NCBI RefSeq assembly: GCF_000250875.1
Contig: NZ_JH604896.1
Coordinates: 1 to 8,413, forward strand
Direction of reading: 5' to 3'
Length of the DNA stretch: 8,413 nucleotides
Origin: Sutterella parvirubra YIT 11816
GTDB lineage: Bacteria > Pseudomonadota > Gammaproteobacteria > Burkholderiales > Burkholderiaceae_F
A model generated the notes under the pieces. It ran no database searches, was not told the origin of the DNA, and saw only the letters and a list, made by a program, of their open reading frames with translations. Shown here piece after piece: positions 1 to 7,867 of this stretch. Every line of letters begins with the position of its first letter. The stretch's first letter is position 1. The translations under genes were made by a program, and so were the position numbers.

Positions 1-21
1 ACAGGTCCGAAATACGTACCC

Positions 22-933
22 TCATCCCAAGGCTTCGGCCGTCCCGAAGGGCGGAAGGGCGTCGAGGAGGATGGAAAACAGGAGGAGATGCAGCTCGGAG
101 TCGACCGTGTCCTCGTGGTGAACGACGTATCGGGGGTTCATCGGTTCAAAGGGCTCCGGTTCGATCCAGGCGGCGTCCCCGATGGCGAAGAGCTCTTCAA
201 TGGCTTCGAGCAGGCGGCCTTCGAGCAGGGCGCACCGGAAGCGGGTCCTGGTCGACAAGGGCAGACCATTCTCAAGGGCGAGCCGGATGATCGCGAGGAC
301 CGCCTGCGGGGCCGATTTCATCTTCCCCTTTTGGATGCGCTCCGACACTTTGCGGACCAGATTCGCAAACGGCGTCTTGAGTTTTTCGCCTTCGCCCTTG
401 CGGAGGGCCTCTTCGAAGCGCGCGGGCGTGTCCTCCCTCAACAAGTTGTGGTCCGGGAGAAGTTCAGCCAGTTCGGCGTTGCCCAGCCTGTCTTCGATGA
501 CGGCGCGGAGCATTTCGGCTTCTTTAAGGTCTTCGCCCGAGAGCTCGGCAAGCGCGTTGAGCTTGTTGAGTGCCTTCCGGAGCGTCTGAGCATGTTCCGC
601 GCCGTTCGTCAGATTGAGGATCCGGAGGATCTTGGCCTCTTGAGGGCCCAATGCTTCCGATACGACGGGAAGCGTGAGCACGTTCTCGAGGCGTTTGAAG
701 AGGTCCTTGCGCCAGGCCGAGCGGAAGACCCGGAGGAAAAGCAGGGCGGTCTCCCGGGTGATGCCCTGAACGACGAGACGACGCTTTCCGGAGTCGCGAA
801 TCATCACAAGAACATCGAGAAAGGCGTCGACGCTGACGACTTTCTCTTCCGGGAAGTAGACCTGAAGCTCGGGATCGTCGGGAAGTTCGACGGTTTCGAG
901 CGGCGCCCAGCTGCGCCGCGAGTTGGCATCCAT
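22..933 (-). CDS. hypothetical protein, 303 aa, helix-rich
   Basis: I do not recognise this protein or any domain in it. It is soluble-looking, with no signal peptide and no membrane segment. Most of the length reads as amphipathic, Leu/Ala/Glu/Arg-rich helices, for example around residues 40-80 and 100-160. Residues 1-30 and the last 40 are less regular, with a Pro/Glu-rich stretch (IEPEPFEPMNPR) near the C-terminus. I chose the ATG at 931-933 because AAGGAG lies 7 bases upstream of it. An in-frame ATG at 1008 would add 25 residues but has no such site. The gene is transcribed away from greA, so it is not part of the greA operon. The carB gene often found before greA in related bacteria is not there. 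The overlapping plus-strand frame is long only because the DNA is GC-rich. The gene is well supported; its function is unknown. Confidence 0.75.
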   Translation of the reverse strand: MDANSRRSWAPLETVELPDDPELQVYFPEEKVVSVDAFLDVLVMIRDSGKRRLVVQGITRETALLFLRVFRSAWRKDLFKRLENVLTLPVVSEALGPQEAKILRILNLTNGAEHAQTLRKALNKLNALAELSGEDLKEAEMLRAVIEDRLGNAELAELLPDHNLLREDTPARFEEALRKGEGEKLKTPFANLVRKVSERIQKGKMKSAPQAVLAIIRLALENGLPLSTRTRFRCALLEGRLLEAIEELFAIGDAAWIEPEPFEPMNPRYVVHHEDTVDSELHLLLFSILLDALPPFGTAEALG

Positions 934-940
934 GATGAGT

Positions 941-946
941 CTCCTT
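941..946 (-). promoter_or_regulatory. ribosome binding site of the 303-aa protein
   Basis: Read on the minus strand, AAGGAG ends 7 bases before the ATG at 931-933. This near-perfect Shine-Dalgarno site decides the start in favour of the shorter 303-residue protein. Confidence 0.75.
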
Positions 947-1218
947 GGGAATTTGAGGGTCTCATCCATTCTAGAAAAAAGTGAAGAAGGACCCTCCGGG
1001 GGTGCCATTAAAATCGGTGACTATCAAAGAGGCTCATACGTAGGCTCGATAATTGTGGTTGGGTTTGCATGAATTAAAGCGCCCCTTTGAAGGGACTCGA
1101 AGAGATTCGCCGGTCCCCGTGCCCCGCCTTCCCGCCCGAAGCGTATCGAAGTGCTTCGCCGTCGCCCCAGTTCGGGGATGCCGCGCCCGCAACTCTGTTA
1201 AACTTCAGCCCTGCAGAC

Positions 1219-1260
1219 GCCCGAAGCTCTCCGATGGAGCGCTTCGGGCCTTTCTTTCGT
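1219..1260 (+). terminator. intrinsic terminator in the greA leader
   Basis: A perfect 9-bp stem, GCCCGAAGC (1219-1227) with GCTTCGGGC (1241-1249), encloses a second 4-bp stem (CTCC with GGAG) and a 3-base loop. The run CTTTCTTTCGT follows directly. The other orientation has no U-rich tail, so it acts on plus-strand transcription. No plus-strand gene lies upstream in the window, so it should stop an RNA begun inside the intergenic region: a leader or small RNA. This resembles the arrangement known for E. coli greA, whose leader yields the small RNA GraL. The sequences need not be homologous. Confidence 0.7.
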
Positions 1261-1265
1261 TCAGA

Positions 1266-1309
1266 CGACCCCGGAAACGGCCCGCAGGGCCCTGGGGTCG
1301 GGTTCTTTT
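1266..1309 (+). terminator. second terminator-like hairpin just before greA
   Basis: CGACCCC (1266-1272) pairs with GGGGTCG (1294-1300), and inside it GGCCC (1279-1283) pairs with GGGCC (1287-1291) around a GCA loop. Two bases later comes TTCTTTT (1303-1309). The hairpin ends 20 bases before the greA ATG and only 9 bases before its GAAGGG ribosome site. It could therefore act either as a second attenuator or as a translational control structure. The U-run is shorter than that of the first hairpin. Confidence 0.5.
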
Positions 1310-1320
1310 GAAGGGCACAA

Positions 1321-1800
1321 ATGCTCAACCGCATCCCCATTACCGCCGAAGGCGCCGCCAAGCTCAAGGCCGAGCTTGAGTACCTCAAGAAGACCGCTCG
1401 TCCGCAGGTCGTCGCCGCCATCGCGGAAGCCCGCGAAAAGGGCGACCTCTCGGAAAACGCGGAATACGATGCCGCCCGTGAGGAGCAGAGCCACATCGAA
1501 GGCCGCATCGCCGAACTCGAAGGGAAGATCCCGGCGCTGCAGGTGATCGACCCGAAGACGATCGACGCGGGCGACCGCATCGTGTTCGGCGCGACCGTCA
1601 CGCTCTACGACGAAGAAGACGACACGACGGTCACGTACCAGATCGTGGGCGACGACGAAGCCGACATCAAGCGCAACATGATCAGCGTCTCCTCGCCGAT
1701 CGCGCGTGCGCTGATCGGCAAGTTCGAAGGCGACATGGTGCAGTTCATGGCCCCGAAGGGTCTCGTCGCCTTCGAAATCGAAGAAGTGAAGTACTGCTGA
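1321..1800 (+). CDS. greA: transcription elongation factor GreA
   Basis: GreA enters the secondary channel of backtracked RNA polymerase and stimulates cleavage of the RNA 3' end, which rescues stalled complexes. The 159-residue length matches the family. Residues 1-75 form the antiparallel coiled coil. Its tip carries the signature GDLSENAEYDAAREEQ (residues 41-56), including the acidic residues D42 and E45 that help hold the catalytic metal. The C-terminal half is the FKBP-like domain, with the typical segment SPIARALIGKFEGD near residues 124-137. The ATG has GAAGGG 5 bases upstream. The gene sits alone on its transcript, between the hairpin leader and a strong terminator shared with convergent yhbY. 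Leader structure suggests premature termination as a control. Assignment is secure. Confidence 0.97.
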   Translation: MLNRIPITAEGAAKLKAELEYLKKTARPQVVAAIAEAREKGDLSENAEYDAAREEQSHIEGRIAELEGKIPALQVIDPKTIDAGDRIVFGATVTLYDEEDDTTVTYQIVGDDEADIKRNMISVSSPIARALIGKFEGDMVQFMAPKGLVAFEIEEVKYC

Positions 1801-1822
1801 TCCTCTTCGGCGGGCCCAAGGC

Positions 1823-1866
1823 AAAAAGAGAGGCGCCAGGACGTGGATCCCGGCGCCTTCCTTTTT
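1823..1866. terminator. bidirectional terminator between greA and yhbY
   Basis: AGGCGCC (1831-1837) pairs with GGCGCCT (1852-1858), with a further GGA/TCC pairing in the loop. An A-run (1823-1827) precedes the stem and a T-run (1862-1866) follows it, so the structure works for greA on the plus strand and for yhbY on the minus strand. It lies 30 bases after the greA stop and about 40 bases beyond the yhbY stop. Confidence 0.8.
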
Positions 1867-1905
1867 GAGAAGACTCCCGAAGGGGGCGCAGGGCGCCCCG
1901 ACGCA

Positions 1906-2439
1906 TCAGGACTTCGCCATCGCGGCCTTCTTCGTCGTGCGGGTGCGCTTCGGACGGGCGCGGCGGGGCGCCTCGGCGACCTTCTTCTTCTTTTCGCCGG
2001 GCTTCTTCGACGCGACCTTCTTGGCGGGCTTCGCCGCGACGGCCTTCTTGGGCTGACGCTTCTGCGCGGGGGCTTCCTTCGCCTTGCCGGAGACGGAGCC
2101 GCGGCCCATCGAGAGGGCGGTGATGCGGGCCAGTTCTTCGGCTTCTTCGATCGTCACCTCTTCGTCGGCGGGGCGCCAAAGGACGAGGAGCTTGCCGATC
2201 ATCTGGACGCGGGCGCAGCCCAGCGTCTCGGCGATTTCCGCGTAGATCGCCTCACGCTCTTCGCGGTCGTCGGTGGGCACGCGCACCTTGATGAGTTCGT
2301 GGGCCTTCAGCTCACGGTCGATTTCCTTCATCACGGATTCCGTGAGGCCGTTCGCCCCGAGAAGGACGACGGGATCGAGGTGATGGGCCTGCGCACGAAG
2401 CGCAAGGCGCGTGTCGCGCCCGAGGATGATTTCTTTCAT
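1906..2439 (-). CDS. yhbY: YhbY-family CRM-domain RNA-binding protein with basic tail
   Basis: YhbY binds pre-50S ribosomal particles and takes part in large-subunit assembly. Residues 1-92 form the single CRM domain, with RAQAHHLDPVVLLGANGLT (residues 15-33) carrying the GxxG loop GANG at 28-31. HELIKVRV and VQMIGKLLVLWRP follow, ending the domain. E. coli YhbY is about 97 residues long and stops here. This protein has 177, with a short acidic helix (93-108) and then a 60-residue Lys/Ala/Pro/Arg-rich tail (about 117-177) resembling histone H1-like tails, with units such as AAKPAKKVASKKPGEKKKK. I chose the ATG at 2437-2439 because the conserved domain begins there, although the ribosome site is weak (TTTTGGAAT). 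An upstream in-frame ATG would add 17 residues unlike the family. It is divergent from rlmE, as in E. coli, and convergent with greA. The domain is sure; the role of the tail is unknown. Confidence 0.92.
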   Translation of the reverse strand: MKEIILGRDTRLALRAQAHHLDPVVLLGANGLTESVMKEIDRELKAHELIKVRVPTDDREEREAIYAEIAETLGCARVQMIGKLLVLWRPADEEVTIEEAEELARITALSMGRGSVSGKAKEAPAQKRQPKKAVAAKPAKKVASKKPGEKKKKVAEAPRRARPKRTRTTKKAAMAKS

Positions 2440-2457
2440 AATTCCAAAACGTCGCGG

Positions 2458-2472
2458 CCGGACCCCGTCCGG
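2458..2472. repeat. inverted repeat in the yhbY-rlmE divergent gap
   Basis: CCGGAC (2458-2463) and GTCCGG (2467-2472) form a perfect 6-bp palindrome around three bases. It lies in the middle of the 69-base gap from which both genes must be transcribed, or at least translated. It could be an operator or a leader hairpin for either gene. A CATAAT hexamer at 2437-2442 could serve as a plus-strand -10 box, but I see no matching -35 box. Confidence 0.35.
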
Positions 2473-2508
2473 AGTCCCCGCGAAACCCAATTCAACAGAG
2501 GAGATTCA

Positions 2509-3162
2509 ATGCCTGTAGCAACGAAAAAGCTGCGCTCGAACCGGGCCTGGATCGAACGTCACATCAATGATCCGTTCGTGAAGCGCTCCAGGGCGGAAGG
2601 CTACCGCGCGCGTTCGGTGTACAAGCTCACCGAACTCGACGACCGCGAGCACCTTCTGCGCCGCGGGATGACGGTGGTGGACCTCGGCGCGGCGCCGGGC
2701 AGCTGGACGCAGATCGTCCGCGAGCGTCTGTCGGACAAGGAAGGTCGTGTTCAGGGCCGCATCATCGCCATGGACATCCTCCCGATGGATCCGATCGAGG
2801 GCGTGACGTTCCTGCAGGGTGACTTCCGCGAGCAGGACGTCGCCGACAAACTCTCCGAGATTCTAAACGGAGACAAGGTCGACGTGGTGCTCTCGGACAT
2901 GGCGCCGAATCTCTCGGGGATCGCCGCCGCGGACGCGGCGCGCTCGCTGCTGCTCAACGAACTCGCGCACGAATTCTGCCTGGAGCACTTGAAGCCCACG
3001 GGCGTCTTCGTCACGAAGGCCTTCCAGGGCTCGGGCTACTCGCAGTTCGTCGAAGCCCTGAAGAAGTCCTTCAAGAAGGTCTACACGCGAAAGCCCGCCG
3101 CCTCGCGCGACACCTCGGCCGAGGTCTACCTCGTCGCGCGTGAGTTGAAGGCCCCGAAGTAA
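2509..3162 (+). CDS. rlmE: 23S rRNA (uridine-2552-2'-O)-methyltransferase RlmE (FtsJ/RrmJ)
   Basis: This enzyme uses S-adenosylmethionine to methylate the 2'-OH of U2552 in 23S rRNA, a late step of 50S maturation. The 217 residues match the family. The SAM-binding motif VVDLGAAPGSW is at 56-66. The K-D-K-E catalytic set appears complete: K39 in RSVYKL, D130 in LSDMAPNLSG, K170 in VTKAFQG and E205 in SAEVYLV. The N-terminal WIERHINDPFVKRSRAEGYR region is the usual rRNA-binding start. The ATG at 2509 has AGGAG 5 bases upstream, so the longer open frame to its left is not used. ftsH follows after 201 bases, the same order as in E. coli. The divergent neighbour yhbY also acts on the 50S subunit, which makes this a small ribosome-assembly cluster. 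Assignment is secure. Confidence 0.97.
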   Translation: MPVATKKLRSNRAWIERHINDPFVKRSRAEGYRARSVYKLTELDDREHLLRRGMTVVDLGAAPGSWTQIVRERLSDKEGRVQGRIIAMDILPMDPIEGVTFLQGDFREQDVADKLSEILNGDKVDVVLSDMAPNLSGIAAADAARSLLLNELAHEFCLEHLKPTGVFVTKAFQGSGYSQFVEALKKSFKKVYTRKPAASRDTSAEVYLVARELKAPK

Positions 3163-3253
3163 TACCTCAAGCCCGTCCGCAACTCTCCGCAGAAACTCAA
3201 GGCTTTGTTTCAAAAATCAGCGCCGACCCCCAAGGGAACGTTCAGGCGCTCGG

Positions 3254-3259
3254 TAGAAT
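3254..3259 (+). promoter_or_regulatory. possible -10 box for ftsH
   Basis: TAGAAT matches the sigma-70 -10 consensus in five of six positions and sits about 105 bases before the chosen ftsH start. I find no good -35 box at the usual 16-18 base spacing, so this is a weak candidate. Read-through from rlmE remains possible, because I see no terminator between the two genes. E. coli ftsH is under heat-shock sigma-32 control; a CTTTGTT...CCCCCA pair near 3203-3232 is too poor a match to claim that here. Confidence 0.25.
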
Positions 3260-3279
3260 GTTGAGACATAAAGCTTCTC

Positions 3280-3305
3280 GGGTGTCCGGCCGAAACCGGA
3301 CGCCC
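3280..3305 (+). promoter_or_regulatory. strong leader hairpin upstream of ftsH
   Basis: GGGTGTCCGG (3280-3289) pairs with CCGGACGCCC (3296-3305) over ten base pairs, one of them G-U, around a six-base loop CCGAAA. No T-run follows, so it is not a terminator. It is immediately followed by the ATG at 3307, which I therefore think is not the start codon. Confidence 0.5.
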
Positions 3306-3327
3306 GATGATTCGATGGATAAGAAAC

Positions 3328-3345
3328 CGGGGACTAGGATCCCCG
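3328..3345 (+). promoter_or_regulatory. second leader hairpin next to the ftsH ribosome site
   Basis: CGGGGA (3328-3333) pairs with TCCCCG (3340-3345) around CTAGGA. It ends 7 bases before the GGAG (3353-3356) that serves the TTG start. Together with the previous hairpin it makes the ftsH leader highly structured. Translational control is a possibility that the sequence alone does not prove. Confidence 0.4.
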
Positions 3346-3352
3346 CAGGCAC

Positions 3353-3356
3353 GGAG
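3353..3356 (+). promoter_or_regulatory. ribosome binding site deciding the TTG start of ftsH
   Basis: GGAG lies 7 bases before the TTG at 3364-3366. The in-frame ATG at 3307 has no Shine-Dalgarno site and directly abuts a hairpin stem. Confidence 0.6.
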
Positions 3357-3363
3357 CCATAAG

Positions 3364-5451
<2,088 letters not shown>

Positions 5452-5472
5452 TTCCCATCCGCACGCACTGAG

Positions 5473-5524
5473 AAGAAGCGGGCGTCGGGCCGAGAAGGCG
5501 CCGCCGTCCGCTTCTTTGATTTTT
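5473..5524 (+). terminator. terminator-like hairpin between ftsH and folP
   Basis: AAGAAGCGG (5473-5481) pairs perfectly with CCGCTTCTT (5508-5516). The GC-rich interior can fold further, and TGATTTTT follows. It lies 21 bases after the ftsH stop and 27 bases before the folP ATG, leaving no room for an ordinary promoter after it. It is therefore either a partial terminator that lowers folP-glmM expression, or folP is transcribed from inside ftsH. Confidence 0.6.
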
Positions 5525-5551
5525 GAAACCGCCACCCGCAAGACAGACACG

Positions 5552-6397
5552 ATGGAACGCAATCCGCGCATTTGGCGCTGCCTCGACGAGCGCTACGACT
5601 TCGACCGCCGCCCCCTCATCATGGGGATCCTCAACGTGACGCCGGATTCGTTCTCGGACGGGGGCACCCACAATGCGCCCGAGGACGCCGTGGCGCACGC
5701 CCGCCGCATGCGGGCGGAAGGCGCCGACATCGTCGACGTCGGGGGCGAGTCGACCCGGCCGGGGTTCGACGAAACGGGCGTGACCCTTGAAGAAGAGCGC
5801 CGCCGCGTGATGCCGGTCGTGCGGGCGCTCGTCGCCGAAGGCTTCGTCGTGAGCGTCGACACGAGCAAGCCCGAACTCATGCGTGAAGCCGCGGAAGCGG
5901 GCGCCGCGATCCTGAACGACATCCGCGGGTTCGAACTCCCCGGGGCGCTCGAAGCCGCCGCGGCGACGAAGTGCGGGTTGGTCGTCATGCACCGCTCGCT
6001 CGAGGTGATCGAATCGGGCGCGGTCGAGACGGTTGAGCGGTATCTTGAAGCGCGCACCGAGGCCTTCAGGACCCTTGGGGTCGACGAGGAGCGCATTTGC
6101 TGGGATCCGGGTGTAGGCTTCGGGAAGACGGTGGAGGAGAACATCGCCCTGATGGCGCACTCCCGTCGGCTTTCCGCCCATCATCCGCTGATGGTCGCCT
6201 GCTCGAGGAAGTCGAGCATCGGCGCCGTGACGGGCGAGAAGGTCCCGACGGACCGCGTGCCGGGGAGCGTCGCCGCGGCAATGCTCGCCGTAGAGGCGGG
6301 TGCCGGGGTCGCGCGCGTTCACGACGTGCGGGAGACCCGCCAGGCCTTCCAGGTGCTCGAAGCCTTCCGGCGCGCGGCGCCGGGCGCCTTCGCGTGA
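5552..6397 (+). CDS. folP: dihydropteroate synthase
   Basis: FolP condenses p-aminobenzoate with 6-hydroxymethyl-7,8-dihydropterin diphosphate in folate synthesis and is the sulfonamide target. The 281-residue TIM barrel matches the family length. Visible signatures are MGILNVTPDSFSDGG (24-38, with N28), DVGGESTRPG (62-71, T68 and R69), SVDTSKP (101-107, D103), LNDIRG (121-126, N122), DPGVGFGKT (185-193, D185), SRKSSIGAVTGE (218-229, K220) and RVHDV (255-259, R255 and H257), so substrate-binding residues are kept. The loop after strand six is odd: where most enzymes have HMQGxPxTMQ, this one reads MHRSLEVIESGAV (146-158). The ATG at 5552 has no clear ribosome site (AAGACAGACACG precedes it), so translation may be weak. 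It sits between ftsH and glmM as in E. coli; 51 bases separate it from glmM, with which it is probably co-transcribed. Confidence 0.95.
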   Translation: MERNPRIWRCLDERYDFDRRPLIMGILNVTPDSFSDGGTHNAPEDAVAHARRMRAEGADIVDVGGESTRPGFDETGVTLEEERRRVMPVVRALVAEGFVVSVDTSKPELMREAAEAGAAILNDIRGFELPGALEAAAATKCGLVVMHRSLEVIESGAVETVERYLEARTEAFRTLGVDEERICWDPGVGFGKTVEENIALMAHSRRLSAHHPLMVACSRKSSIGAVTGEKVPTDRVPGSVAAAMLAVEAGAGVARVHDVRETRQAFQVLEAFRRAAPGAFA

Positions 6398-6448
6398 GGC
6401 CCACCGGACGAGAGAAGAACAACGACGGAGTAGAGGAAGGAATTCACC

Positions 6449-7777
6449 ATGTCTCGACGTTATTTCGGTACGGACGGCGTGCGCGGGCGCGTCGGTGAGT
6501 CGCCGATCACGCCTGATTTCGTGCTGCGCCTGGGGCAGGCAGCGGGCCGCGTCCTGAAGCGCCGCAACCCTGAGGGCGCCGCGGTGCTGATCGGGAAGGA
6601 CACCCGCGTCTCGGGCTACATGCTCGAAGCCGCGTTGGAGGCCGGCTTTTCGAGCGCCGGCGTCGACGTGGTGCTCTGCGGGCCGATCCCGACCCCGGCG
6701 GTCGCGTACCTGACGCGGGCGCTCCGCCTGACCGCGGGGGTCGTCATCAGCGCGAGCCACAACCCGTACCACGACAACGGGATCAAGTTCTTTTCGGCCG
6801 AAGGCACCAAGCTCCCCGATGCGGTGGAGCTCGAGATCGAAGCTGAAATGGACGCGGGCTGGTCCTGCGTCGACTCGAAGGACCTTGGGAAGGCGAAGCG
6901 CCTCGAAGACGCCGCCGGCCGCTACACGGAATTCTGCAAGTCGACCTTCCCGAACGCGCTCGACCTGAGGGGCCTCAAAATCCTCGTCGACTGCGCGAAC
7001 GGCGCCGCCTACCGCGTCGCCCCGGACGTCTTCCATGAGTTGGGCGCCGAAGTGGTCGCCGTGGGCGCTTCGCCCGACGGCCTCAACATCAATGCGGGCG
7101 TGGGCGCGACCCACACCGAACATTTGGGCGAATGGTGCCGCGAGCACGGCTGCGACGTCGCGGTCTCTCTGGACGGCGACGCCGACCGCCTCATCATGGC
7201 GGACGCGACGGGGCGCGTCTACAACGGCGACGCACTTCTTTACGTCATGGTCCGCGAGCGCCTCGCGCACGGTCCCGTCGCGGGCGTGACCGGCACCCTC
7301 ATGACGAACTACGGGCTGGAAAAGCGCCTGGGCGAACTCGGCATTCCGTTCGGCCGCGCCAAGGTGGGCGACCGCTACGTGGTCGAGATGTTGAAGGAGA
7401 AGGGTTGGCTCCTGGGCGGCGAAACCTCCGGCCACCTTCTCGCGCTCGACCGCCAGACGACCGGCGACGGGATCGTCTCGGCGCTCCAGGTTCTGGCGGC
7501 GATGAAGGCCGCGGGGAAGAGCCTCGCGGAACTCACCGCGGACCTCGAACTCCTCCCGCAGGTTCTCGTCAACGTCCGGCTCGAGAAGGGCACCGACTGG
7601 CGCGCGAACGAAGCGTTCGCGGCGGCGGTGAGGGCGGCGGAAGCCGAACTCGTTGGGATCGGCCGCATTTTGGTGCGTCCGTCCGGCACCGAACCCCTGC
7701 TTCGCATCATGGTTGAGGCGGGAGACGAAGCTCTTGCTCAACGGTTGGCTCAATCTTGCGCCGCAGCGCTCGGCTGA
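6449..7777 (+). CDS. glmM: phosphoglucosamine mutase
   Basis: GlmM interconverts glucosamine-6-phosphate and glucosamine-1-phosphate, feeding UDP-N-acetylglucosamine for peptidoglycan and lipopolysaccharide. The 442 residues match the family. The start is [11 protein letters not shown] (3-13). The phosphorylated serine is S103 in [16 protein letters not shown]. The metal-binding loop DGDADR is at 242-247 (D242, D244, D246), the sugar-binding GGETSGH at 323-329, and the C-terminal phosphate-binding RPSGTEP at 410-416. The GTDGVRG start, rather than a phosphomannomutase-type start, supports GlmM. The ATG has a good AGGAAGGA site 7 bases upstream. It follows folP closely and is probably on one transcript with it. 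In E. coli secG comes next, but here an unknown gene does. Assignment is secure. Confidence 0.97.
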   Translation: MSRRYFGTDGVRGRVGESPITPDFVLRLGQAAGRVLKRRNPEGAAVLIGKDTRVSGYMLEAALEAGFSSAGVDVVLCGPIPTPAVAYLTRALRLTAGVVISASHNPYHDNGIKFFSAEGTKLPDAVELEIEAEMDAGWSCVDSKDLGKAKRLEDAAGRYTEFCKSTFPNALDLRGLKILVDCANGAAYRVAPDVFHELGAEVVAVGASPDGLNINAGVGATHTEHLGEWCREHGCDVAVSLDGDADRLIMADATGRVYNGDALLYVMVRERLAHGPVAGVTGTLMTNYGLEKRLGELGIPFGRAKVGDRYVVEMLKEKGWLLGGETSGHLLALDRQTTGDGIVSALQVLAAMKAAGKSLAELTADLELLPQVLVNVRLEKGTDWRANEAFAAAVRAAEAELVGIGRILVRPSGTEPLLRIMVEAGDEALAQRLAQSCAAALG

Positions 7778-7780
7778 ACT

Positions 7781-7789
7781 TGCTACACT
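7781..7789 (+). promoter_or_regulatory. possible extended -10 promoter for the 104-aa gene
   Basis: TGCTACACT fits an extended -10 element (TGnTAnAnT pattern). No -35 box occurs at 17 bases; TTGCGC at 7756-7761 is 22 bases away, which is too far. Transcription would begin near 7796, right at the foot of the hairpin at 7800-7829. Confidence 0.4.
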
Positions 7790-7799
7790 TTCCTGATAC

Positions 7800-7829
7800 G
7801 CGCCGCCCGTCTCCGACGACCGGCGGCGC
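7800..7829 (+). promoter_or_regulatory. GC-rich hairpin between glmM and the 104-aa gene
   Basis: GCGCCGCC (7800-7807) pairs perfectly with GGCGGCGC (7822-7829), and CGTC/GACG extends it inside to a three-base loop, leaving ACC unpaired. No T-run follows, so it is a poor intrinsic terminator for glmM. If the promoter at 7781 is real, this would be a stem at the very 5' end of the next mRNA, a position that often protects messages from decay. Confidence 0.5.
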
Positions 7830-7867
7830 CTCAATGACTAGACATCCATCCAAAGGGAACAATCATC

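Larger units (their letters stand above)
934..1320. other. divergent intergenic region with greA leader
   Basis: This 387-base gap lies between the divergent hypothetical gene and greA, and I find no convincing protein gene in it. Small open frames starting near 1053 and 1087 overlap the hairpins and lack ribosome sites. A GATAAT hexamer at 1048-1053 resembles a plus-strand -10 box, and TAGAAT (read on the minus strand near 967-972) resembles one for the hypothetical gene. Neither has a good -35 box. A 6-bp inverted repeat (CGAAGC, 1137-1142, with GCTTCG, 1153-1158) precedes the two terminator-like hairpins listed separately. The composition from about 1010 to 1080 is clearly more AT-rich than the surroundings, as expected for promoters. 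Confidence 0.5.

Noticed and set aside
88..984. 298-codon plus-strand frame over the hypothetical gene
   Set aside because: The minus-strand reading has a near-perfect ribosome site and more protein-like helices. The plus reading has none and looks like an antisense shadow.
1087..1311. Small 74-codon plus-strand frame before greA
   Set aside because: It has no ribosome site, is Pro/Ser/Arg-rich, and runs through both terminator-like hairpins.
1843..2508. Long upstream extension of the rlmE frame
   Set aside because: The first 222 codons are antisense to yhbY. The family start and an AGGAG site are at the ATG at 2509.
3203..3232. Heat-shock (sigma-32) promoter for ftsH
   Set aside because: CTTTGTT and CCCCCA only loosely resemble the consensus and the spacing is about 18 bases. 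The match is too weak to annotate.
3307..3363. ATG at 3307 as the start of FtsH
   Set aside because: It has no Shine-Dalgarno site, abuts a hairpin stem and adds a basic 19-residue leader. The TTG at 3364 has GGAG at ideal distance.
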